Shown here: positions 5,676 through 11,307 of the stretch, piece after piece
Position numbering within the stretch: position 1 is the stretch's first letter
Layout of the letters: every line of letters begins with the position of its first letter
Origin: a virus
Reading direction: 5' to 3' (one strand)
DNA: 30,991 nt
Virus record (IMG/VR): IMGVR_UViG_3300020317_000006
Location: 1-30,991 of that record
Translations under genes and position numbers: made by a program
The notes under the pieces: model-generated
What the model saw: the letters and a program-made list of their open reading frames with translations, nothing else
The model's database searches: none
Told to the model about the DNA's origin: nothing

Positions 5676-6385
5676 GGCATGTTGACCTGTGCAGCGGGAT
5701 TGGCGGATTTGCCCTCGGCTTCGAATGGGCCAAACTAAGTAAGCCTGTTTTGTTCTGCGACATCGAACCGTGGAGCCGTCAAGTATTAGCCAAGCATTGG
5801 CCTGACGTGCCGATAGCTGAAGATGTAAAGGAACTGGCCAATGACCCAGATAGAAATGTTCCCGACTGCGATATCCTTTCCGCCGGTTATCCATGTCAGC
5901 CGTTTAGTCTCGCCGGTAAGCGCGGCGGAGAGGAAGATCCTCGCCACATCTGGCCGTACATCTTACGCATTGTTGCATTCAAAAGACCCTCTTGGTGCGT
6001 TTTCGAAAACGTTTATGGTCACCTCACATTGGGCCTCGACCAAGTGTTGCTTGACTTGGAAGCCGAAGGCTACGCCACAAGGACGTTTATTGTTCCAGCT
6101 TGCAGTGTCGATGCGCCCCATAAGCGAGATAGGATCTGGATCATCGCCAAAAATGTGGCCGACACCAACAGCACAAGACGCGAAGAACAACGGTGGCCCC
6201 AGCCAGCACAACCGGAACACCAAGCCCCTCAATGCGGAGGTGGGTGGCTCCCTGAACCCGCAGTGGGTCGAGTGGCTAATGGGATACCCAAGCGGGTGGA
6301 CAGACTTAAAGGCTTAGGCAACGCAATCGTGCCTCAAATTGCTCAACGCATCGGCGAAACAATCAAGCGAGCTGACCTCCAATGA
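5672..6385 (+). CDS. dcm: DNA (cytosine-5) methyltransferase
   Basis: A C5-cytosine methyltransferase of 237 residues. Motif I (DLCSGIGGFALGFE, residues 5-18) binds S-adenosylmethionine, motif IV is GYPCQPFS with catalytic Cys75, motif VI is FENV (111-114), motif VIII is DAPHKRDRIWIIAK (147-160), and motifs IX-X are RVDRLKGLGNAIVPQ (208-222). The region between VIII and IX, where the target-recognition domain lies, is only about 45 residues, so the enzyme is shorter than M.HhaI (327). The ATG overlaps the previous stop (ATGA). It probably protects phage DNA from host restriction or marks it. Residues 57-215 are also read in another frame. Confidence 0.85.
   Translation: MRHVDLCSGIGGFALGFEWAKLSKPVLFCDIEPWSRQVLAKHWPDVPIAEDVKELANDPDRNVPDCDILSAGYPCQPFSLAGKRGGEEDPRHIWPYILRIVAFKRPSWCVFENVYGHLTLGLDQVLLDLEAEGYATRTFIVPACSVDAPHKRDRIWIIAKNVADTNSTRREEQRWPQPAQPEHQAPQCGGGWLPEPAVGRVANGIPKRVDRLKGLGNAIVPQIAQRIGETIKRADLQ
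5841..6317 (+). CDS. Overprinted reading frame inside the methyltransferase gene
   Basis: This frame is +1 to the methyltransferase and stays open for 158 codons. Its translation does not look like a random shadow: it holds ASTKCCLTWKPKATPQGRLL, then KMWPTPTAQDAKNN, then LNPQWVEWLMGYPSGWTD near the C-terminus. From memory, strings of this kind (WPTPTAxDAK..., LNPxWVEWLMGFPxGWTDL) recur in phage proteins encoded beside or fused to cytosine methyltransferases. The start is uncertain: ATG at 5841 or 5856, with no strong ribosome site. Either the region codes for two proteins, or a frameshift has separated a methyltransferase from a related C-terminal extension. Function unknown. Confidence 0.45.
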   Translation: MTQIEMFPTAISFPPVIHVSRLVSPVSAAERKILATSGRTSYALLHSKDPLGAFSKTFMVTSHWASTKCCLTWKPKATPQGRLLFQLAVSMRPISEIGSGSSPKMWPTPTAQDAKNNGGPSQHNRNTKPLNAEVGGSLNPQWVEWLMGYPSGWTDLKA

Positions 6386-6540
6386 CAGATACAAACACAA
6401 AGCAATGCCCGAATTGCGACGGTGAAGGTGAAGCCTTCTACGAGTTCTACGACTTCCAAGAGCGAAAGGCACAGTGCGAAGAGTGTAACGGATCAGGCAC
6501 AGTAGATGACGACCGCGACGAGGACGAAATAGACTTCTGA
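6382..6540 (+). CDS. Small CxxCxGxG zinc-finger protein
   Basis: A 52-residue protein with two DnaJ-type knuckles, CPNCDGEG (residues 9-16) and CEECNGSG (near residues 32-39), which together can hold one zinc ion. The tail is acidic (DDDRDEDEIDF). The ATG overlaps the methyltransferase stop (ATGA) and its stop overlaps the next start (TGATG), so it sits exactly in an operon slot, which supports its reality despite its size. Similar small proteins are common in phage early regions; the partner is unknown. Confidence 0.65.
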   Translation: MTDTNTKQCPNCDGEGEAFYEFYDFQERKAQCEECNGSGTVDDDRDEDEIDF

Positions 6541-7505
6541 TGGAAAAGTCTAAGCTCACACCAGATCCAATACGAGATGCACCCGACGGCCACGGCGAAG
6601 GCCAAAGCCCAGGTGCAGTCTCGATCATGCCAGGTAGAGCCACCAGAGACCTGCGCTTCGTACAGTATCCAATGTCGTTCTTTATCCTGTCTTATGGATG
6701 CTCACACGCATCAGCATACACCGCGTGCTTCTGGGTCAATCAAGCCACCATTGCGCGTACTCTACAGATATCACAGCAAGCAGTAAGCCAGCACTTCAAC
6801 AAGCTCATTGCCTGGGGATACTTAGAGAAGCTGCGCAAGGAAGCACCCGCCAGACCATACGGAAAGAAGGGTGCAATCTGGCGTGTCATATACGATCCAA
6901 GGATGACGTGGGAACAGGTACTGGCCAACGCCCCAGAGGTAGAGAAGACAGTAGAAGAGCTGGCAAAGATAGCTACAAAGACCATCGATCTGGCAGACAG
7001 AGGACCCAAAGGACACCTGACTAAGCCACGCAAGCAGCCTGTGGATAAGTCGAAGCATCCTGTGGATAAGTCTAAAGTTACACAAGCCCCACCTTGTAAA
7101 CCTGCTAGCAGTGGTGATGACGAATACAAGCCCCAGCTTGTACAAACCAACAAGCCCCAGCTTGTACATAACTACTACAAAGAACTAGATAATAAGAGAG
7201 ACATAGATGAGGGTAGTTGTAGAAGAATCTGCGCAAACTACACACGTGTGGTGCAGGAGACATACGGCAGAGGCTGGGTGTACGATGAGCGGCAGATGTC
7301 GATGGCAGCCGACCTGATCCGCATGGGATACACGGTCGATACATTCACCACAGATGCGAGAGGCGTGGTGCGCTGGCTGGCGAAGAACAACAAGCAGGCT
7401 CCACAATCATTGCAGTACTTCATCAAGCGCAAGACCAATGACAGCAAGCCCAAGGACGTCGAGGGCATAGTCAAACACCTAGGGTCGAAGATGAGGATGC
7501 CATGA
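6540..7505 (+). CDS. Replication initiator-like winged-helix protein
   Basis: A 321-residue protein resembling lambda O-type initiators in layout. The N-terminal part has a winged helix at about residues 60-125 (ARTLQISQQAVSQHFNKLIA is the helix-turn-helix; GYLEKLRKEAPARPYGKKGA the wing). The middle (about 140-225) is low-complexity and repetitive (PVDKSK twice, KPQLVQTN/KPQLVHN), and its DNA carries DnaA boxes and iterons. The C-terminal domain (about 226-321) is helical and may contact a helicase or loader. The start overlaps the previous stop (TGATG). With no phage polymerase in sight, this protein would load host replication machinery. The role is inferred from domain order and the origin-like DNA. 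Confidence 0.65.
   Translation: MEKSKLTPDPIRDAPDGHGEGQSPGAVSIMPGRATRDLRFVQYPMSFFILSYGCSHASAYTACFWVNQATIARTLQISQQAVSQHFNKLIAWGYLEKLRKEAPARPYGKKGAIWRVIYDPRMTWEQVLANAPEVEKTVEELAKIATKTIDLADRGPKGHLTKPRKQPVDKSKHPVDKSKVTQAPPCKPASSGDDEYKPQLVQTNKPQLVHNYYKELDNKRDIDEGSCRRICANYTRVVQETYGRGWVYDERQMSMAADLIRMGYTVDTFTTDARGVVRWLAKNNKQAPQSLQYFIKRKTNDSKPKDVEGIVKHLGSKMRMP
7035..7225. other. Candidate replication origin inside the initiator gene
   Basis: Three elements lie in a row: two perfect DnaA boxes, TGTGGATAA at 7040-7048 and 7061-7069 (21 bp apart, same orientation); palindromic iterons at 7082-7166; and an A/T-rich, purine-strand-biased stretch at about 7166-7225 that could unwind. This is the plan of the lambda origin, where iterons sit in the O gene. 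The encoded protein segment is a low-complexity linker, as expected if the DNA is the constrained part. Confidence 0.55.
7082..7166. repeat. Palindromic iterons in the initiator gene
   Basis: Two exact copies of ACAAGC-CCCA-GCTTGT lie at 7126-7141 and 7150-7165, 24 bp apart; the first is extended to 7-bp arms (7125-7142). A third copy with one mismatch (ACAAGC-CCCA-CCTTGT) lies at 7082-7097. A fourth exact copy occurs far away at 14028-14043. They are probably binding sites for the initiator or another phage protein. Confidence 0.6.
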
Positions 7506-7627
7506 CTGTGCAAAGATCAGACGAACCATTAGTCTTTGCTCACCCTGCGATTATCGATAGGGCTAAGGCGCATAAAATATCTGTACGCGAAGGCGACCTT
7601 TGCCCCCCCGCCCCCCCGCGTATCTAG
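7502..7627 (+). CDS. Possible 41-residue peptide ending in a poly-C tract
   Basis: A short frame starts with an ATG that overlaps the initiator stop (ATGA) and runs MTVQRSDEPLVFAHPAII, then a basic stretch, to end in CPPAPPRI where the C7-G-C7 tract is translated. The start is well placed and the first 33 residues read like protein, but there is no independent support. Loss of one C in the tract would join it in frame to the SSB-like gene downstream, giving about 166 residues, since that frame is open from 7536 onward. It may be a real peptide, a phase-variable extension, or a decayed gene end. Confidence 0.3.
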   Translation: MTVQRSDEPLVFAHPAIIDRAKAHKISVREGDLCPPAPPRI

Positions 7628-7679
7628 TGGGGGGTCACATAAAAATATTTTCCAGAAAAACATTGAAAGGAATTTTGGG
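7601..7679 (+). promoter_or_regulatory. Leader of the SSB-like gene: C7-G-C7 tract and G6 hairpin
   Basis: Two runs of seven C (7603-7609 and 7611-7617) are followed by a run of six G (7629-7634). The second C-run can pair with the G-run across an 11-base loop, and the first C-run competes for the same partner. The minus strand, G7-C-G7, has four GGG blocks and could form a G-quadruplex. The ribosome site AAAGGA is about 30 bases downstream. A promoter-like TAAAAT lies near 7572 but lacks a good -35. The segment 7628-7679 holds no gene. Confidence 0.4.
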
Positions 7680-8003
7680 ATGAACAAGCGATACAATGTG
7701 GTGCAGGCGAAGTCTGTACCGAACCAAGAGAAGGCTATTTGGCTGAAGCATGGGGCTGCCTTTGAGAAGGAAGGCAAGATCAGCATTAAGCTGGAGAGCT
7801 TACCTATTCCGAATGCGGAGGGTGATATTTGGCTGAAGCTGTTTGAGGCGGATGACAAGCCGTCTGGATCTGGTGCGGCGGCTAATTACATGTCGGACAA
7901 TGCTGGTGGTGGTCAGGCTCCTTGGGGCGCCCAGGGTGCCAAGCCTCTTGATGCGGCGCCGGCGGCTGCGGGAGGTTTAGGTGATGACGAAATCCCGTTC
8001 TAG
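7680..8003 (+). CDS. SSB-like protein with DDEIPF C-terminal tip
   Basis: A 107-residue protein in three parts: an N-terminal domain of about 58 residues with alternating strands (KAIWLKHGAAFEKEGKISIK, LPIPNAEGDIWLKLFEAD), plausibly a small OB fold; a flexible Gly/Ala/Pro linker (60-100); and an acidic tip ending exactly DDEIPF. That tip is almost identical to the C-terminus of bacterial SSB (DDDIPF), which recruits host repair and replication proteins. A short phage ssDNA-binding protein is therefore likely, though the domain is not a recognisable classical SSB. The ATG follows AAAGGA by about 10 bases, and its end overlaps the small terminase gene. Confidence 0.65.
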   Translation: MNKRYNVVQAKSVPNQEKAIWLKHGAAFEKEGKISIKLESLPIPNAEGDIWLKLFEADDKPSGSGAAANYMSDNAGGGQAPWGAQGAKPLDAAPAAAGGLGDDEIPF

Positions 8004-8442
8004 TAAACCGGCTGGTCCTAAGAAGGCTGGTCAACAGAGCGTCCCCAACGTGGGGCGCTTTGCCATGGGCGATGTGCAGAAACGTGTGCGTGGTTCGCGG
8101 CTTATTTATGACAACCGCGATGACTTGGCGGCGGAGCTGCTCAACTTGGGGTCGAGCAAGATTACGGACATCGTGGATATCTTTGAGGATGACGCTGGCC
8201 GGCAGAGTGTGCGCCTGAAACCTGTGGGCGATATCAGTGATGCAGCGCTTCGAGCCATCAAGAAGATAAAGGTCACGCCTGGTCTGAATGGTGACACGGT
8301 GGAGGTTGAATTAATCGACAAGGTGCGTGTGTTGCAGATGCTGGCGAAGGCCGGTGGTTTGTTGGAAGCCGAGAAGGAAGTGGACAAGCCTTCTATCGTA
8401 TCGATTGAGATGGTCATGCCGAAGGGGGCTGGTGATGGATAA
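7984..8442 (+). CDS. terS: Terminase small subunit
   Basis: A 152-residue protein that should recognise phage DNA and regulate the large terminase during packaging. The N-terminus is basic and disordered (TKSRSSKPAGPKKAGQQ); the C-terminal half has the small-terminase signature of phage families: DISDAALRAIKKIKVTPG, a strand pair, then DKVRVLQMLAKAGGLLEAEK. It sits just upstream of the large terminase with one small gene between. GGAGG at 7971-7975 is 8 bases before the ATG at 7984; the adjacent GTG at 7981 is the alternative. It overlaps the SSB-like gene by 20 bases, so translation may be coupled. Confidence 0.7.
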   Translation: MTKSRSSKPAGPKKAGQQSVPNVGRFAMGDVQKRVRGSRLIYDNRDDLAAELLNLGSSKITDIVDIFEDDAGRQSVRLKPVGDISDAALRAIKKIKVTPGLNGDTVEVELIDKVRVLQMLAKAGGLLEAEKEVDKPSIVSIEMVMPKGAGDG

Positions 8443-8626
8443 TCTTTCGAACTGCCCGACTTGCAATCACAAACTGATGACCTGGGATAGCCGACCGCAT
8501 AATGGCTACGGCTACGCCACAATCAAGCGCAAACGCAAATGCGTCTACTGTGAATACCGCATTGTGACTGTCGAGATACCTATTGACTTGGGCAACAGTA
8601 TTTTTTTGGAGGATGACCATGAGTGA
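8435..8626 (+). CDS. Small NrdR-like zinc-ribbon protein
   Basis: A 63-residue protein with two CxxC pairs: NCPTCNHKLMTWDSRPHNGY and then RKRKCVYCEYRIVTVEIP. The order C-x2-C, DSRP, basic patch, C-x2-C, x-x-R-x-x-T-x-E is that of the zinc ribbon at the N-terminus of NrdR, the ribonucleotide-reductase repressor, but the ATP-cone domain that follows in NrdR is absent. It starts within the last codons of the small terminase gene (8-base overlap) and overlaps the large terminase start by 8. It may be a DNA-binding accessory of packaging or a stray regulator; its place between the terminase genes favours the former. Confidence 0.6.
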   Translation: MDNLSNCPTCNHKLMTWDSRPHNGYGYATIKRKRKCVYCEYRIVTVEIPIDLGNSIFLEDDHE

Positions 8627-10148
8627 AAAGCCGATACCTGCGGGTTTAAAGTTAGATTTTTCGTCGTCACCGACTGTGGCCAAGTTTTTTAACTCGGATG
8701 CTTTTGTGCGTGGATTGCTGGGGCCGGTGGGTTCTGGCAAGAGTTATGCCTGTTGTGCGGAGATATTTCGTCGCGCTGTTATGCAAAAGCCGTCTCCCAG
8801 GGATGGTATAAAGTACACGCGCTGGGCGATTGTTCGAAATACGCACCCCATGTTGCGGACCACGACGCTAAAGACGTGGCTGGAATTGCTGCCGGAACAC
8901 ACTTGGGGCAACGTCAAGTATTCACCGCCCATAACTCATCACATCAAGCTGCCCAGCCGAGACGGTGCTGCCGGTATTGACTGCGAGATTATCTTCATGG
9001 CCCTGGATGATCCGAAGGATGTGCGCAAATTGCTGTCGCTGGAGCTGACCGGCGCTTGGGTTAATGAGTGCCGTGAGTTGCCCAAAGCAGTGGTCGACGG
9101 CTTGACGCACCGCGTGGGTCGTTTCCCCACCAAGGCGGATGGCGGACCTACCTGGCGCGGCGTTATCATGGATACCAACCCCATGGACGACGACCACTGG
9201 TATTATAGGTTGGCTGAGAAGGAACGCCCTGGCGGCAAGTTTCGCTGGGACTTCTTTCGTCAGCCTGGCGGCGTCTTAGAGGTCGATCTGAAGGACTTGC
9301 CGGAGGAAATGCCCGAGGCCCAGGGGTTTATTCACCAGGGCGGACGCTGGTGGCAGACCAACCCGAAGGCCGAGAACCTAGGCAACCTACCAAACGGTTA
9401 TTATGAACAGCTCTTGGGCGGCAAAAATGTCGATTGGGTTAGATGTTATGCTCAGGGCCAGTACACGTTCGTCCAAGAAGGGCGCGCGGTATGGCCTGAA
9501 TACAACGACGAAATGATGTGTACCGATTTAGAAGCAGATCCGTCATTGCCAGTGCATGTCGGCCTCGATTTCGGACTGACGCCAGCGGCTATATTCGCCC
9601 AGAGGATGCCCAACAACACCTGGCATGTCTTGCATGAACTGGTCACCTTCGAAATGGGCCTAGAGCGCTTCTGTTCTATGCTAAAAAGCGACCTCGAAAG
9701 CCGATTTCCCGCCTATGAGACGCTGATCTGGGGTGACCCCGCCGGCTCGCAACGCGATATGATCTTTGAGACCACCGCGTTTGAGCATCTCAAAACGCAT
9801 GGCCTACTGGCACGGCCCACCGCAACCAACGAATTTAGGACACGCCGAGAAGCTCTGGCCATTCCCATGGGCCGGCTCATCGAAGGCAAGCCAGGGTTTT
9901 TGATCGATCGCAAATGTATGCGACTGAGGAAAAGCTTGGCGGGTGGGTATCACTTTAGGCGCGTGGCCATCGGCGCAGGCCAAGAGAGGTTCCGAGATAC
10001 GCCCAATAAAAATGAACATTCACACGTTGGTGACGCGGCGGGGTACTGCTTACTGGGTTCTGAGCATAAAATTATGACCAAGCGCCCTACTCCGGTCGGT
10101 GGCCGGCCTATTCAAGCAAGGGTGTTGGACTTCGATGTTTTCGGTTGA
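8619..10148 (+). CDS. terL: Terminase large subunit
   Basis: The 509-residue packaging motor. The ATPase domain shows Walker A GPVGSGKS (35-42) and a Walker B-like strand with acidic end LTGAWVNE (143-150). The nuclease domain has the RNase H-like acids: HVGLDFGLT with D317, LIWGDPAGS with D373, and SHVGDAAGY with D472. The length is usual for the family. The ATG at 8619 is 6 bases after GGAGG (8608-8612); the ATG at 8613 directly abuts it and is less likely. The gene overlaps the zinc-ribbon gene before it and the acetyltransferase-like gene after it. Identification is firm. Confidence 0.92.
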   Translation: MSEKPIPAGLKLDFSSSPTVAKFFNSDAFVRGLLGPVGSGKSYACCAEIFRRAVMQKPSPRDGIKYTRWAIVRNTHPMLRTTTLKTWLELLPEHTWGNVKYSPPITHHIKLPSRDGAAGIDCEIIFMALDDPKDVRKLLSLELTGAWVNECRELPKAVVDGLTHRVGRFPTKADGGPTWRGVIMDTNPMDDDHWYYRLAEKERPGGKFRWDFFRQPGGVLEVDLKDLPEEMPEAQGFIHQGGRWWQTNPKAENLGNLPNGYYEQLLGGKNVDWVRCYAQGQYTFVQEGRAVWPEYNDEMMCTDLEADPSLPVHVGLDFGLTPAAIFAQRMPNNTWHVLHELVTFEMGLERFCSMLKSDLESRFPAYETLIWGDPAGSQRDMIFETTAFEHLKTHGLLARPTATNEFRTRREALAIPMGRLIEGKPGFLIDRKCMRLRKSLAGGYHFRRVAIGAGQERFRDTPNKNEHSHVGDAAGYCLLGSEHKIMTKRPTPVGGRPIQARVLDFDVFG

Positions 10149-10626
10149 TGAATTGAACCAGGTGATGCGCCTGGACGGGGTTAACCACAAGGTAGCGCCC
10201 TTCTCGCCCATGCACCTGCAGCTTTGCGAAATAAACGACTTCGATGAGTGGAACTTGAAGAACTTCCCAAACTACCAGGAGTATCTCACCAACTTTGCCG
10301 ACCAAGGCTTGGCCTATACCGGCATCGGCGATGGGATTATTTACGCCATGTTTGGCGTTTACGAGTTTTGGCCTGGCTGCGCCGAGGCTTGGCTCATCCC
10401 GTCGAAGCATATTGACCGAAAGACCATAGCTTTTCACCGTGCTTCGCTGGCCTTTTTCGAGCATGTCGCCGCCAAACGGGGAATAAAGAGGCTACAATTC
10501 ACGGTTCACACCCAAAATGTTCACGCTGACCGCTGGGCCAAGCGATGTTACTTTGAGCGCGAGGGCTTGCTGCGAAAGTACGGGCCAGACGGAGCTGACT
10601 ATCGCATGTATTCAAGGATGTTCTAA
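10135..10626 (+). CDS. GNAT-like acetyltransferase domain protein
   Basis: A 163-residue protein with the look of phage GNAT-fold proteins found between terminase and portal genes in podoviruses. Visible parts are DQGLAYTGIGDGIIYAMFGV as central strands, CAEAWLIPS, a helix IAFHRASLAFFEHVAAKRGI, and RLQFTVHTQNVHADRWAKRC followed by FEREGLLRKYGPDG, matching the end of the GNAT fold, where the second helix and last strand bring a neighbour's residue identity and gain-of-position into the active site. The acetyl-CoA pyrophosphate loop is not clear, so activity is uncertain. It starts within the large terminase gene (14-base overlap). Confidence 0.6.
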   Translation: MFSVDELNQVMRLDGVNHKVAPFSPMHLQLCEINDFDEWNLKNFPNYQEYLTNFADQGLAYTGIGDGIIYAMFGVYEFWPGCAEAWLIPSKHIDRKTIAFHRASLAFFEHVAAKRGIKRLQFTVHTQNVHADRWAKRCYFEREGLLRKYGPDGADYRMYSRMF

Positions 10627-10878
10627 ATGGGTGGATTATTTTCAAGTCCGAAAGCGCCGGCACCAGATCCGGTTCAAGAGCAACGTGTGGCCCAACAAGA
10701 GCAGCGCGCCGACGCTGAACAAAAAGATGCCAAGCGTAAAATCCAAGCGCGTTCGAGCGCGCGTCGCACTGGCGGGAGTCGAACGCTGATGGCCCCTGGG
10801 GTCTACGGCTCATCTGAAACTTCTGAGCGCGCAGTTCTCACCAGAAGTTTAGGAGCGGGAAGAAACCCGCGCGGCTGA
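10627..10878 (+). CDS. Conserved small podovirus head-region protein
   Basis: An 83-residue protein of a type often found near the portal in podoviruses: it opens MGGLFSSPKAPAPDPVQEQR, continues with a Gln/Ala/Arg-rich helix, and ends with a GRxSTxLT-like motif (ARRTGGSRTLMAPGVYG) and a TRSLGAGR tail. The N-terminal MGGLF plus Pro-rich stretch is the most telling part. It begins immediately after the acetyltransferase-like stop. Presumably a minor virion or assembly protein; no catalytic features are visible. Confidence 0.6.
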   Translation: MGGLFSSPKAPAPDPVQEQRVAQQEQRADAEQKDAKRKIQARSSARRTGGSRTLMAPGVYGSSETSERAVLTRSLGAGRNPRG

Positions 10879-10879
10879 C

Positions 10880-11035
10880 ATGAAAACATTTAGAAGAAAT
10901 CCAAAACACAGGGATATACGTGATGATGTACGGAGCCAAAACCGGCAAGCGGCCAATGAAGCGCGCGATGAGCAGCAAAACAAGCAGTCTTCGGAAGGCG
11001 ACAGCGAAGAAATTCGCGAAGGCGGCGGCGACTGA
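10880..11035 (+). CDS. Small hydrophilic protein
   Basis: A 51-residue frame, highly charged, beginning MKTFRRNPKHRDIRDDVRSQ and ending SEGDSEEIREGGGD, probably disordered or helical. Its position is exact: the ATG comes 1 base after the previous stop and its stop overlaps the next start (TGATG). There is no ribosome site of its own, so coupling would be needed. A second frame, 10923-11063, covers most of it; which is expressed, or whether both are, cannot be decided here. Confidence 0.4.
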   Translation: MKTFRRNPKHRDIRDDVRSQNRQAANEARDEQQNKQSSEGDSEEIREGGGD

Positions 11036-11063
11036 TGGTAAAAAAAGCACATCAAAATCCTAA
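10923..11063 (+). CDS. Overlapping small basic peptide
   Basis: A 46-residue frame, MMYGAKTGKRPMKRAMSSKT followed by SSLRKATAKKFAKAA and a Lys/Ser tail. The composition (about 14 basic residues, Ala/Ser filling) resembles small DNA- or RNA-binding phage peptides. AGGGA lies 8 bases before the first ATG, a better ribosome site than that of the frame it overlaps, and its third codon positions are GC-rich as in neighbouring genes. It overlaps both 10880-11035 and the start of the next gene by 29 bases. It may be the true gene here. Confidence 0.4.
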   Translation: MMYGAKTGKRPMKRAMSSKTSSLRKATAKKFAKAAATDGKKSTSKS

Positions 11064-11307
11064 CGGTGGGCTGAACGAGGCTGGCCGTCGCCACTTTGAG
11101 AATAAGGACGGCGGCAACCTCAAGGCTCCAGTTAAGACAGGGGTCAACCCTCGGCGCGTTAGCTTTGCGGCTCGGTTCGCCGGAATGAACGGTCCAATGA
11201 AGAACGATAAGGGAGAGCCGACGCGAAAGGCTTTGGCCCTAAAGGCCTGGGGGTTCGGGTCAGTCGAGGCAGCGCGTAACTTTGCACAAAGGCATAAGAA
11301 ATCATAA
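11035..11307 (+). CDS. Conserved small phage protein (DUF6321-like)
   Basis: A 90-residue basic protein with a pattern seen in many phages: NPNGGLNEAGRRHFENKDGG at the start, RVSFAARFAGMNGPMKNDKG in the middle, then GEPTRKALALKAWGFGS near the end. The NPxGGLxxxGR and GEPTRxALxxxAWG signatures are the basis for the call. It lies directly before the portal gene, whose ATG overlaps its TAA (TAATG). Function is unknown; the basic charge and position suggest a DNA-contacting or assembly role. Confidence 0.6.
   Translation: MVKKAHQNPNGGLNEAGRRHFENKDGGNLKAPVKTGVNPRRVSFAARFAGMNGPMKNDKGEPTRKALALKAWGFGSVEAARNFAQRHKKS

Noticed and set aside
6740-7513. Several minus-strand frames opposite the initiator gene
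   Set aside because: Codon-pattern shadows rich in Cys and Ser with no start signals; the plus-strand gene fits the operon junctions.
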